A stretch of DNA of 51,723 nucleotides from SIG299 sp964632165 (GCA_964632165.1 CAZWCZ010000011.1:1-51723); one strand, 5' to 3'; counted from the first letter of the stretch, positions 42,432 through 51,064 are shown. The notes: generated by a model from the letters alone, not told the origin. Translations and numbers: made by a program.

Positions 42432-43766
42432 GTGGATAAAAAAGAGAAAAAACAAGGAGAGAGTGGAAAAGTGAAAAAGGGCAGTGTATGCAGTGATTTG
42501 CCGGAAAGAGTAATAGATACGGCAGCGCGGATCATGCCGGGGAAAACAAGGTATGAGATAACACAACATATAAGAAAAGAATTGACGGGAAGAATGCTGC
42601 CGGCTGTTTTACTCTCAGTTGTTCTTTTGGCTGCAGCGTTTTTTGGAAACATGTTTGAAAAAGAAACAGAAACAACAACGGTTTTGCGACCGGAGGCGTG
42701 GGAGGAGAGCAGGATCCAGGAAATTGAAATGCAGGAAGAAGACGGATGGAAGACGATAGAACTTGAAATCGCACCGTGGGAGTATACGCAGGAGCAGATA
42801 GAGCTGTTGCATGAAAAGGCGGAGCAGATACTGGATTCCACGGTATTTTCTGAAAATACGGGGCGGCAGGATATTGAGAAAAATCTGATTTTTCCGGAAA
42901 CTGTACTGGAGACATGCCGGGTTGAGTGGAGTACAGATCGGCCTGAAATTATTACGGCAGAGGGTGTGGTAAAGAATTCCGATCTGACGGATCAAACCGA
43001 GGTAACGATCACGGCGAAGATTTTCTATGGGGAGGAGTTCCGGCGGTATGAGCGGAGGGTAACGGTTGTGCCAAAGGAGTATTCCGCAGAAGAACTTTGT
43101 GTTATGCAGGTGCGGGAAGAATTGCGAAAAATAGAGGCAGAAGGGCGGGAAGAAAAGGAAATTTCTTTTCCGGAAACTTTGCTTGGAAAAAGGATCCGGC
43201 TGAAAGAAAGCAAAAGTAACATGTATGGTTTTCTTGTATTGGCAGCCGTATTTCTTCCGGTGGCTGTTTATCGGGGATTTGTAGAAAGCCTTGAAAAGAA
43301 AAGGAAAAGAAGGGAAGAACAGGCAGAGAAAGCGTACACGGAGTTTGTAACCAAACTTTCACTCTTGATGGCAGCAGGACTTACGGCAAGAAAAGCTTTT
43401 CTGAGGCTACAGAGAGAGTATCAGAAACAGTATGGGGAAAGGCATGTTTTGACACAGGAACTGCACGTTACGTGTCAGGAACTGGCAAACGGAAGGGCAG
43501 AACCGGCGGCTTATGAAGCATTTGGAGAAAGAATGGGAGGAACCGCTTATAAAAGAACGGCATCGCTGCTTGCTCAGAATGTGACAAAAGGGGTGCAGAA
43601 TATGCGACAGCAGATGGTGGCGGAAGCAAAGGAAGTTATGGAAGAGGAACGGGCCGGCATAAAGATCCGGGGAGAAAAAGCGGGAAGCCGTCTTGTTTTT
43701 CCGATGATGGGATTTCTGATCCTAATCTTTGCAATTCTGCTGGTGCCGGCATTTCAGATGTTTTAA
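42432..43766 (+). CDS. tadC: TadC-like platform protein with an external Ig-like insert
   Basis: A 444-residue protein starting from GTG (42432) after AAGGGA. A first membrane segment (about 57-73) and a second (about 262-279) enclose about 190 residues, whose latter half (VEWSTDRPEIITAEGVVKN ... VTITAKIFY) looks like a bacterial Ig-like domain of the degenerate kind found in Clostridia. The C-terminal half is a T2SSF-type domain (KLSLLMAAGLTARKAFLRL) ending in a membrane segment. TadC partners TadB. The Ig insert is unusual compared with Gram-negative TadC. Confidence 0.78.
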   Translation: MDKKEKKQGESGKVKKGSVCSDLPERVIDTAARIMPGKTRYEITQHIRKELTGRMLPAVLLSVVLLAAAFFGNMFEKETETTTVLRPEAWEESRIQEIEMQEEDGWKTIELEIAPWEYTQEQIELLHEKAEQILDSTVFSENTGRQDIEKNLIFPETVLETCRVEWSTDRPEIITAEGVVKNSDLTDQTEVTITAKIFYGEEFRRYERRVTVVPKEYSAEELCVMQVREELRKIEAEGREEKEISFPETLLGKRIRLKESKSNMYGFLVLAAVFLPVAVYRGFVESLEKKRKRREEQAEKAYTEFVTKLSLLMAAGLTARKAFLRLQREYQKQYGERHVLTQELHVTCQELANGRAEPAAYEAFGERMGGTAYKRTASLLAQNVTKGVQNMRQQMVAEAKEVMEEERAGIKIRGEKAGSRLVFPMMGFLILIFAILLVPAFQMF

Positions 43767-43779
43767 AAGGAGAGAAAAA

Positions 43780-43854
43780 ATGAAAAAGTGGCAGGTAAAG
43801 GCAGTCGGAGTTATTGAAATGGTACTGATCCTGGTAAAAATATTTACTATATAG
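43780..43854 (+). pseudogene. Truncated Flp1-like pilin gene, interrupted by the ICE
   Basis: The reading frame starts with AAAAGGAG then MKKWQVKAVGVIEMVLILV, which fits the N-terminal hydrophobic signature of Flp1-like pilins in Clostridia, where it usually continues with further hydrophobic residues for about 30 more codons. Here it changes abruptly after about codon 19 into KIFTI and a TAG stop. The composition becomes AT-rich at the same point and ICE genes follow. The remainder of the pilin gene should lie at the other end of the element, outside the window. Confidence 0.75.
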
Positions 43855-44036
43855 TAGGGGTGTAAATAATGTAGATAATGGGGGTATAAGAGGTAAGAGT
43901 ATAACACTATACACAATAGATAAGTAAGAGTGTGTATGCAGTAGAACAGTAAAACTGAATATAGAAGCCATAGATATAGAAGTCCTTTTGTCAGACAAAC
44001 CACAGTTAATCATACAGAATAATGGAGGTAACGAAC
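43855..44036 (+). other. Non-coding left end of the ICE
   Basis: About 180 AT-rich bases without a convincing gene. A perfect 12-base palindrome TACTATATAGTA (43845-43856) straddles the truncated pilin stop. Purine-rich stretches such as AGAGGTAAGAG follow. This is the position where attachment-site and recombinase-binding repeats would be expected; none can be proven without the right end. Confidence 0.45.
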
Positions 44037-44342
44037 ATGAGAAGAAAAGTGGTTATTTTTGTAACAGAAGTGGTACTACCTATTGCAATGGCTATTATCC
44101 TTGCAGCTGTATTCAGAACCGTATATGTGTCAGAAGATGGGTGCAATTTTTTATGGCTATGGATAGTAGTAGGTTTTCCATTCGGTATCACTAAAATGGG
44201 ATGTTTCCTTGTACCATTAAAAAATGACTTAGCATCAACAGTAGGCATTTGGTTTATAAATGTTATGTTGGCAGGTCTTATTGGTGGAGTGGTATTTGTC
44301 TGGCGAGTAAGTAAGGGCATTATAAAATGCCTTATAGCATAG
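44037..44342 (+). CDS. Small ICE membrane protein (DUF6050-like)
   Basis: A 101-residue protein with three hydrophobic segments (about 4-24, 36-55 and 68-88). The VGFPFGITKMGCFLVPLKNDLASTVG stretch in parts (WIVVGFPFGITKM, FLVPLKND) is reminiscent of the DUF6050 family often found next to parA in Clostridia conjugative elements. I start at 44037 with GGAGG nine bases before. Function unknown. Confidence 0.68.
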   Translation: MRRKVVIFVTEVVLPIAMAIILAAVFRTVYVSEDGCNFLWLWIVVGFPFGITKMGCFLVPLKNDLASTVGIWFINVMLAGLIGGVVFVWRVSKGIIKCLIA

Positions 44343-44354
44343 GAGGGCTTTATT

Positions 44355-45146
44355 ATGGCAGAGATTATTGTAGTAGCAAATCAGAAAGGTGGAGTCGCAA
44401 AAACCACCACAACATTTAACTTGGCATCTTCACTTGAAGCATTAGGTAAGAGAGTGTTAGCAGTTGATTTTGACCATCAGGGTAATTTGACATCCTGCTT
44501 GGCAAAAGAGGGTAAGCAGTCTATTGATATGACAATAGCAAACCTCATGAATACTTGTATAGAAAGTGAGGATGAGCCGGAATTACCAGATAGGACAGAG
44601 TATATCTATCATTGCAACGGTGTAGATTTTATAGGTGCAAACCGCACATTATCTACAATAGAAGCAAAATTGTTGGCAGAAGCAGGTGGGGAAAGAACAC
44701 TTGCAGAAATTATAGAGCCACTTAGGGATGATTATGATTACATCCTTATAGATACAAACCCATCTTTGGGAATACTGACTATCAATGCATTAGCAGTAGC
44801 AGATGATGTGATGATTACAGTCAGTCCACAATATTTTTCTATGGAAGGACTGGATGATTTGATTAAGTCCATTGTAAAAGTGCGTAAGCGTATGAATCCC
44901 AAACTGGGAATTGCAGGTATCTGTCTTACAATGTGTGATTTTAGGACTAAGCTGTATCGCAGGGTATATAAAGACCTTTTAGAATATACAGCTGAAAGAA
45001 TCAGAATTTATAATGCAAAGATACCGTATACAGTAAAAGTAGGGGAATCTTTGTATGCAGGAGAAAATGTTGCTACATACTGTCCGACATCCCCGGCAAG
45101 CATAGCATATTTAGAATTAGCAAAGGAGGTACTTGACTGTGAGTAA
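44355..45146 (+). CDS. parA: ParA family ATPase
   Basis: A 263-residue partition ATPase with the deviant Walker A ANQKGGVAKTTTTFNLASSL, DFDHQGNLTSCLAK and Walker B-type YDYILIDTNPSLG motifs. It positions or maintains the excised circular form of the element together with ParB, encoded immediately downstream and overlapping by eight bases. Typical length for Soj-like ParA. The start follows AGGAGG. Confidence 0.95.
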   Translation: MAEIIVVANQKGGVAKTTTTFNLASSLEALGKRVLAVDFDHQGNLTSCLAKEGKQSIDMTIANLMNTCIESEDEPELPDRTEYIYHCNGVDFIGANRTLSTIEAKLLAEAGGERTLAEIIEPLRDDYDYILIDTNPSLGILTINALAVADDVMITVSPQYFSMEGLDDLIKSIVKVRKRMNPKLGIAGICLTMCDFRTKLYRRVYKDLLEYTAERIRIYNAKIPYTVKVGESLYAGENVATYCPTSPASIAYLELAKEVLDCE

Positions 45147-46098
45147 GGAATTGGGAAAAAGAAAGCTGGCATCAGATGTATTGGATTATCTGGAAGATGA
45201 TAATTTGCCTGTAAGCAAGGAAAATGAAGTAAAGCTCGTTCCGGTAGAACAGCTTGTACCATTTCATAATCATCCGTTCAAATTGTATGAAGGACAAAGG
45301 CTTGATGATATGGTGGAAAGCATCAAAGAGCATGGTGTAATGATACCTATACTTGCTAGGATGTATAAGGGGAAAATGGAAATATTATCAGGACATAACA
45401 GATTAAATGCAGCTGTCAGGGCTGGACTTAGTGAAGTACCGGTTATAGAAAAAATAGGTCTGACGGAAAAAGAAGCATATACTTATGTCATAGAAACAAA
45501 CCTTATACAGAGAGGATTTTCAGAGCTACTACCATCCGAACAGGCGGCAGCATTGGAAATAGAATATGATAAAGTTATCAGTCAGGGAAAAAGGAATGAC
45601 ATCATCCGTGAAATTGAAAAATTAAGCGGTATTGAATTAACCTCTGGTCAATCTGACCAGAAGTTGGATAAGCGTGATGCCATTAGTAGTGAATATGGAA
45701 TGAGTGGTAGTAAAATGGCACGGATGCTTAGAATCAATCATTTGGTGCAGCCTTTTAAGGATATGGTAGATGCAAATGCCATAAATAAAGGTGCATATTT
45801 TCATATATCATTTATGCAGGAAGAAAAGCAGCTGTGGGTATATCAGGCTGTGAATGAATATGGTTATAAAATTAGTGAAGATATTGCTAAAATGTTCCGT
45901 GATAATGAGGAAACATTGACAGAGCAGTATGTAAGGCAAACCGTTGATGATTTGGTCAATGGAAAGAAAACAGAAAAAAAGTTCCAAAGCGTAAAGCTCC
46001 AAACAGTAACATATCAGAGGTATTTTAAGGATGTAGAGCCGAAGGAAGCAGTCAATATTATAGAGAAAGCATTGGAAATGTATTTTACAAAAAAATAG
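45139..46098 (+). CDS. parB: ParB/RepB/Spo0J family protein
   Basis: A 319-residue protein with an N-terminal ParB nuclease-like domain (VEQLVPFHNHPFKLYEGQ, ILSGHNRLNAAVRAG) and a helix-turn-helix region containing SSEYGMSGSKMARMLRINHL. I start at GTG 45139 because AGGAGG (45124-45129) lies nine bases before it, whereas the TTG at 45133 is too near. It overlaps parA, suggesting coupled translation. A parS-like site was not recognised. Confidence 0.92.
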   Translation: MSKELGKRKLASDVLDYLEDDNLPVSKENEVKLVPVEQLVPFHNHPFKLYEGQRLDDMVESIKEHGVMIPILARMYKGKMEILSGHNRLNAAVRAGLSEVPVIEKIGLTEKEAYTYVIETNLIQRGFSELLPSEQAAALEIEYDKVISQGKRNDIIREIEKLSGIELTSGQSDQKLDKRDAISSEYGMSGSKMARMLRINHLVQPFKDMVDANAINKGAYFHISFMQEEKQLWVYQAVNEYGYKISEDIAKMFRDNEETLTEQYVRQTVDDLVNGKKTEKKFQSVKLQTVTYQRYFKDVEPKEAVNIIEKALEMYFTKK

Positions 46099-46106
46099 GT
46101 TATAAC

Positions 46107-46144
46107 AGAGAGCGTTTTGTCATAGGGCAGGATGCTCTTTTTTT
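46107..46144 (+). terminator. Weak terminator-like hairpin after parB
   Basis: AGAGC and GCTCT form a short stem with a 20-base loop followed by seven T. It may reduce, not stop, transcription into the transfer genes. Confidence 0.5.
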
Positions 46145-46158
46145 GATAGGAGGCAGGG

Positions 46159-46548
46159 ATGTATTCACAAGAAGATGCAGACAGAATGTGCAGGGAACGG
46201 CAGCAATATCTGGAACTAATCCATAAGAATATTGAATACCCATTCCTGTTACAAGAATATAGGCAAGAGGAGCTGGATGAACTTGTAGAGCTTATGGTAG
46301 ATACCATTTGCAGTCAGAAAAAGATAATCCGTATTGCCGGGGATGATAAACCAAAAGAGGTAGTAAAGTCCCGGCTGTTAAAACTGGACTACGGGCATAT
46401 GCGGTATGTGTTGGATTGCCTTAATAAAAATTGTTCAAAGATTAGGAATGTAAGGCAGTATTTACTTGCTGTTTTATATAATGCACCGCTCACGATAAAC
46501 AATTATTATCAGCAGTTGGTCAATCATGATATGGGAGGTGGTTTTTGA
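46159..46548 (+). CDS. DUF6017-type protein (C-terminal domain of element replication initiators)
   Basis: A 129-residue protein. LDYGHMRYVLDCLNKNCSKI, NVRQYLLAVLYNAPLTINNYY and VNHDM match the DUF6017 region that normally forms the C-terminus of RepA-like initiator/primase proteins in Tn1549-type elements. Here it stands alone with a ribosome binding site (GATAGGAGG), without the N-terminal RepA domain. It could be a stand-alone form or a remnant; the full-length initiator may be elsewhere in the element. Confidence 0.72.
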   Translation: MYSQEDADRMCRERQQYLELIHKNIEYPFLLQEYRQEELDELVELMVDTICSQKKIIRIAGDDKPKEVVKSRLLKLDYGHMRYVLDCLNKNCSKIRNVRQYLLAVLYNAPLTINNYYQQLVNHDMGGGF

Positions 46549-46658
46549 TGAAATTATGGTTATGGGAAAGGGTGCATCCACCCTATGTAGTGGATAAATA
46601 CCCGGTATCAACGAGGAAAGGAGGAAAACCATGCAGGATGAAATCAATGAGAAAGTAG
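46548..46658 (+). CDS. Possible 36-residue peptide
   Basis: An ATG at 46548 overlaps the previous stop (TGATG) and the frame runs 36 codons (MKLWLWERVHPPYVVDKYPV...) before overlapping pcfB in another frame. A ribosome binding site (GGGAGG) lies near its start within the upstream gene. Coding cannot be distinguished from chance. Confidence 0.3.
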   Translation: MKLWLWERVHPPYVVDKYPVSTRKGGKPCRMKSMRK

Positions 46659-47119
46659 TAGCTCTGGTGGTAAGTAATGCCAAAATGGGTGCAGCAGAGC
46701 TACGCAGGGCGTTGGAAAAATATCTTGCGGAACAGAAAGCAAAACAGCCTACCGGGGATGTGGTAAAACACGGTAAGCAGTCAGTAGCACAGTTGATGGA
46801 GCAGAATACCGGGCTTAGTAACCTTGAAATTACGGATGGAAATATTAAGGATTTTGAGAAAACTGCCCGGAAGTACAATATTGATTTTGCACTAAAAAAG
46901 GATGCGACTGTGCAACTACCAAAATATATTGTTTTTTTTAAGGCAAGGGATGTGGATGTTATGACGGAGGCATTTAAGGATTATACGAAAGTTAATCTGA
47001 AGAAATCCCAAAGAAAGCAGTCCATCCGAAAGAATCTGACAAAGGCTATGGAGGCTGTAAAAAACATGAGACAGCGTGAAAAAGTTAAGACAAAGGACAG
47101 GGGCAGGACAGATAGATGA
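46631..47119 (+). CDS. PcfB family conjugation protein (DUF3801)
   Basis: A 162-residue protein. EKVVALVVSNAKMGAAELRRAL at the N-terminus and the region with DFALKKDATVQLPKYIVFF, DVDVMTEAFKDYTK are characteristic of the PcfB family of enterococcal pCF10 and Tn1549-like elements. It is a DNA-transfer accessory protein of uncertain mechanism. Its 3' end overlaps the virD4-type gene by four bases (ATGA). Confidence 0.88.
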   Translation: MQDEINEKVVALVVSNAKMGAAELRRALEKYLAEQKAKQPTGDVVKHGKQSVAQLMEQNTGLSNLEITDGNIKDFEKTARKYNIDFALKKDATVQLPKYIVFFKARDVDVMTEAFKDYTKVNLKKSQRKQSIRKNLTKAMEAVKNMRQREKVKTKDRGRTDR

Positions 47120-48871
47120 AAAAGGATATAAAGAAACTTCTTATCCTCAATCTTCCATTTGTATTTGTGTGGTACTTTGCTGACAAAATAAGCTGGCTTT
47201 ATCGTATGGTGGATGCTCCAAACGCGGGTATGAAGATATATGGATGTACCATGTATTTTTCAAATGCGTTTTCAAATCCGCTTCCCAGTATTCATCCGAT
47301 AGACATATTTGTAGGTGTGGCTGTGGCGGTAGTGTTAAAATTGGCACTTTATATGAAAAGCAAAAATGCAAAAAAATTCAGACAGGGAGAGGAGTATGGT
47401 TCTGCAAGATGGGGCAAGCCGGACGACATCAAGCCTTATATGGATGATGACCCGGAACAGAATATTATTCTTACACAGACGGAAGGGTTGACCATGAATA
47501 GTCGCCCTAAGATGCCAAAGTATGCAAGAAATAAAAATGTTCTTGTAATCGGAGGGTCCGGATCAGGTAAGACAAGATTTTTTGTTGAGCCAAATATTAT
47601 GCAGATGCACAGTTCCTATGTGGTAACAGACCCGAAAGGAACAATCCTCATACGATTAGGAAAAATGCTTCAAAAAGGTGGGTATCAGATTAAGGTGCTG
47701 AACACGATTAACTTTAAGAAGTCCATGCATTATAATCCTTTTGTGTATATCCATTGTGAGAAGGACATCCTGAAACTGGTAAATATCATCATAGAGAATA
47801 CCAAAGGCGAGGGGGATAAGTCCGGGGAAGATTTTTGGGTGAAATCCGAAAGACTTTTGTATCAGGCATATATAGGTTATATCTGGTATGAAGCACCGGA
47901 TGAAGAAAAAAATATCATTACCCTGCTTGAAATGATTAACGCATCAGAAACGAGGGAAGATGATGAGAATTTCAAAAATGCAGTTGATTTGATGTTTGAG
48001 GAGCTGGCAGAAAAAGAGCCGGAACATTTTGCCGTAAAGCAGTATCGGAAATATAAACTGGCCGCTGGAAAAACAGCAAAATCAATATTGATTAGCTGTG
48101 GTGCAAGGTTAGCACCATTTGACATTGCAGAGCTTAGAGAGATTATGAGTTATGATGAGCTGGAGATTGATACATTGGGAGATAGAAAGACGGCACTTTT
48201 TATCATTACCAGTGATACGGACAGCACCTTTGATTTTGTAACAGCACTTTGCTGTTCGCAGATGTTCAATATTCTGTGTACAAAAGCAGATGATGAATAC
48301 GGTGGCAGGCTTCCAGTTCATGTGCGTTGTCTCTTAGACGAGTTCGCAAATATCAAAATTCCGGATATGCAGAGACTTATAGCAGTAATCCGAAGCAGGG
48401 AAATCAGCGCAGCCCTTATTTTGCAGGCAAAAAGTCAGCTAAAGAGCATTTATAAAGACAACGCAGATACCATAGAGGGGAATTGTGACAGCACGATTTT
48501 CTTGGGTGGTAAAGAGGGAACAACGCTAAAAGAAATTTCAGAAACGCTTGNNNNNNNNNNAAACCATAGACTTATTCAATACATCAGATACCAGAGGTCA
48601 GAGCCAGTCTTACGGTATAAATTATCAGAAGACAGGAAAGGATTTGATGTCAAGAGATGAACTTGCGGTTATGGATGGCAGTAAATGTATTATGCAGTTA
48701 CGAGGAGTCAGACCGTTCCTTAGTGATAAATATGATATTACGAAGCATAAGCGTTATAAGGAATTGTCAGAGGCAAATCCGAAGAATACTTTTGATGTGG
48801 AAAAGTATTTAAAACACAGACTTGTACTAAAAAAGAATCAGCAGGTCGAGGTAACAGAAATAAAACTATAA
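47116..48871 (+). CDS. virD4: VirD4/TraG-type coupling protein (frame broken by an assembly gap)
   Basis: Two N-terminal membrane segments (about 9-25 and 62-82) precede the ATPase: Walker A VIGGSGSGKTRFFVEPN (about 144-160), VVTDPKGTI and a Walker B-type VRCLLDEFANIKIPD. The protein couples the relaxosome to the conjugation channel. At 48551-48560 ten Ns interrupt the frame; the downstream part (TIDLFNTSDTRGQSQSYGIN onward) is in another frame. The family reads LGKETIDL here, so the true gap is most simply six bases, giving about 583 residues. The gene is therefore likely intact in the organism. Confidence 0.93.
48551..48560. other. Assembly gap (ten Ns)
   Basis: A nominal gap inside the coupling-protein gene. 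It breaks the reading frame by +1 relative to any multiple of three. Confidence 0.99.
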
Positions 48872-48893
48872 CAATTTAATCAATGGCACAGGC

Positions 48894-48932
48894 AGACAGA
48901 AAGTTTCAAAAGGAAACGGACTGTCTTTTTTT
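48894..48932 (+). terminator. Intra-operon terminator-like hairpin before Maff2
   Basis: AGACAG and CTGTCT enclose a nested GTTTC/GAAAC hairpin and are followed by seven T. It lies between virD4 and Maff2 within a transfer operon, so it may tune the level of downstream genes. Confidence 0.75.
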
Positions 48933-48960
48933 GTGCCTAATTTTAAGGAGGACAAAGAAT

Positions 48961-49173
48961 ATGGCATTTTTTCAGAGCGCAGTAGGAGTGTTACAGACAT
49001 TGGTAATCGCACTTGGAGCAGGACTTGGTGTGTGGGGTGTAATCAACCTCATGGAAGGATACGGAAATGATAATCCGGGTGCGAAGTCACAGGGCATGAA
49101 GCAGCTTATGGCTGGCGGTGGAGTAGCGTTAATCGGAACAACCTTAGTACCATTACTTTCAGGTCTTTTCTAA
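48961..49173 (+). CDS. Maff2 family small membrane protein
   Basis: A 70-residue protein with two hydrophobic segments, LQTLVIALGAGLGVWGVINL and GGGVALIGTTLVPLLSGLF. Family members are found in Tn1549-type conjugation clusters and resemble VirB2/pilin-like small subunits in size, but the role has not been shown. The start follows AAGGAGG; the frame extends upstream but lacks a start with such a site. Confidence 0.88.
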   Translation: MAFFQSAVGVLQTLVIALGAGLGVWGVINLMEGYGNDNPGAKSQGMKQLMAGGGVALIGTTLVPLLSGLF

Positions 49174-49196
49174 AAAAACAAAGGAGGCAGTAGCAG

Positions 49197-50066
49197 ATGT
49201 TTGACTTATTTGAAGAAATTGAGCAGGCAATAAAAGATATTCTGATGGGTTTCGTGGAGTCGAATCTGACTACTATGTTCACAGATGTAAATGAGAAGAC
49301 AGCCACTATTGCAACCGAAGTGGGACAGACACCGCAGGGGTGGAATAGTGGCATTTTCAGTATGGTTCAAAATCTGTCAGAGTCGGTAGTCATTCCGATT
49401 GCCGGACTGATAATCACGTTTGTACTTTGTTATGAGCTTATTACCATGATAACGGAAAAAAATAATATGCACGACATTGACACATGGATGTTTTTTAAGT
49501 GGGTATTCAAAGCAATGGTAGCCGTATATCTGGTAACAAATACCTTTGATATAGTGATGGCGGTATTTGATGTGGGGCAGCATCTTGTTACATCAGCAGC
49601 CGGAGTGATTGGCAGAAATACTAATATAGATGTAGACAGCACATTACAACAGATGCGTACAAGTATGCAGACTATGGAAGTAGGAGAGCTTTTACAGCTG
49701 ACCATAGAAACAATGCTTATCAGTATGTGTATGAAAATCATGTCTATTTTAATCACGGTCATTATGTATGGTCGAATGATAGAGATATATCTGTATACAT
49801 CCATAGCACCCGTGCCGTTTGCCACTCTGACTAACAGGGAGTGGGGAACGATTGGTACGAATTATGCAAGGGGCTTGTTGGCATTAGGATTTCAGGGATT
49901 TTTCATTATAGTATGCGTAGGTATTTATGCCGTGCTTGTAAACAGTATGACGATAGCCGCAAATGTGCATTCCGCACTATTTTCCATTGCAGCATATACC
50001 GTTGTACTTTGTTTTGCATTGTTTAAGACAGGTGGCTTGGCAAAGCAGGTATTCAATTCACATTAA
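49197..50066 (+). CDS. VirB6/TrbL-like conjugation membrane protein
   Basis: A 289-residue polytopic protein with about six hydrophobic segments (for example IPIAGLIITFVLCYELITMI and LALGFQGFFIIVCVGIYAVL). The arrangement and the MIEIYLYTSIAPVPFATL stretch are typical for the VirB6-like channel component of Gram-positive ICEs, directly after Maff2. The GGAGG ribosome binding site is well placed. No catalytic motif is expected. Confidence 0.87.
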   Translation: MFDLFEEIEQAIKDILMGFVESNLTTMFTDVNEKTATIATEVGQTPQGWNSGIFSMVQNLSESVVIPIAGLIITFVLCYELITMITEKNNMHDIDTWMFFKWVFKAMVAVYLVTNTFDIVMAVFDVGQHLVTSAAGVIGRNTNIDVDSTLQQMRTSMQTMEVGELLQLTIETMLISMCMKIMSILITVIMYGRMIEIYLYTSIAPVPFATLTNREWGTIGTNYARGLLALGFQGFFIIVCVGIYAVLVNSMTIAANVHSALFSIAAYTVVLCFALFKTGGLAKQVFNSH

Positions 50067-50076
50067 GGGGGAAGGT

Positions 50077-50697
50077 ATGGAACAGAAGAAATATAACGTG
50101 ATTTATGCTGACCCACCGTGGCACTATGAGGTTTATTCCAAAAAGGGAGAAGGACGTAGTGCAGAGAGTCATTATCCGACAATGAGTATTGAGGACATCA
50201 GAGCTTTACCTGTCCGGAATGTATCAGCAGAGGACTGTGCCTTATTTTTATGGGTAACATTCCCCTGCTTGCAGGAAGGACTCTCTGTATTGGAGGCATG
50301 GGGATTTACCTATAAAACCGTTGCTTTTGTATGGGTAAAGCAGAATAAGAAAGCAGATTCCCTTTTCTGGGGAATGGGTTATTGGACTAGGGCAAATGCA
50401 GAAATATGTATTCTTGCCACGAAGGGAAGACCAAAAAGAATAAGTGCAGGTGTGCATCAGGTAATCATGAGCCACATTGAAGAACATAGTAAGAAACCAC
50501 AGGAAGCAAGAGACAGAATTATCACACTAATGGGGGATGTTCCCCGGCTTGAAATGTTTGCCAGACAGAAAACCGAAGGTTGGGATGTCTGGGGAAATGA
50601 GGTTGAGTGTGATGTGGATTTGGAAGGAAGTGAGAAAAATGGCATATGTACAAGTGCCGAAGGACTTAACAAAAGTGAAGACAAAAGTAATGTTTAA
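50077..50697 (+). CDS. MT-A70 family adenine methyltransferase
   Basis: A 206-residue protein. The catalytic DPPW (in YNVIYADPPWHYE) near residue 11, the SAM-related LFLWVTFPCLQEG segment and the MGYWTRANAEICILATKG stretch define the MT-A70/YhdJ-like group that methylates adenine N6 in DNA. Such genes are common cargo in Tn1549-type transfer clusters, where they may protect incoming DNA from restriction. The start follows GGGGGAAGG. The last 59 bases overlap prgI. Confidence 0.93.
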   Translation: MEQKKYNVIYADPPWHYEVYSKKGEGRSAESHYPTMSIEDIRALPVRNVSAEDCALFLWVTFPCLQEGLSVLEAWGFTYKTVAFVWVKQNKKADSLFWGMGYWTRANAEICILATKGRPKRISAGVHQVIMSHIEEHSKKPQEARDRIITLMGDVPRLEMFARQKTEGWDVWGNEVECDVDLEGSEKNGICTSAEGLNKSEDKSNV

Positions 50698-51064
50698 TCT
50701 GACAAAGAGGCAGATATTGTGTTTTGGAAGTGGTGGGGCATTGGGAATAGGTTTTTATTTCCTCACAAAAAATGCACTGGGAACAACTATGGCGGCATCC
50801 ATCATGATTTTATTGGTACTGCCGTTTTTTATGTTTGCTGTCTATGAAAAAGATGGCAGACCGCTGGAAAAGGTTCTGATGAATGTTATCCGTGCAAAGT
50901 TCCTTGTACCGGGTATCAGACCATATAAAACGGAAAATATGTATGCAGTCATTCAGAAGGAAATATATGAGCAGGAGGTATTAGGAATTGGAACAGAAAA
51001 AGAAGCCGTTAAAGGCAAATCCGGCAAATGCAAATGTGCAGGGCGCAAAATTAAAGGTAAGTAA
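50639..51064 (+). CDS. PrgI family conjugation protein
   Basis: A 141-residue protein with two hydrophobic segments (about 27-66). MAYVQVPKDLTKVKTKVMFN and VIRAKFLVPGIRPYKTENMY are typical of PrgI from pCF10 and of its ICE relatives, a small VirB3-like partner of the VirB4 ATPase. It starts inside the methyltransferase gene with GGAAGG upstream, and its C-terminal part overlaps the VirB4 start. The last residues (GKCKCAGRKIKGK) are read from the overlap. Confidence 0.85.
   Translation: MAYVQVPKDLTKVKTKVMFNLTKRQILCFGSGGALGIGFYFLTKNALGTTMAASIMILLVLPFFMFAVYEKDGRPLEKVLMNVIRAKFLVPGIRPYKTENMYAVIQKEIYEQEVLGIGTEKEAVKGKSGKCKCAGRKIKGK

Noticed and set aside
47116..48660. Coupling protein as a pseudogene or two genes
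   Set aside because: The break coincides exactly with ten Ns and the family sequence continues on the other side.
49963..50076. Longer N-terminus of the MT-A70 gene from 49963
   Set aside because: It would overlap the VirB6-like gene by over 100 bases; the GGGGGAAGG site before 50077 gives a better start.
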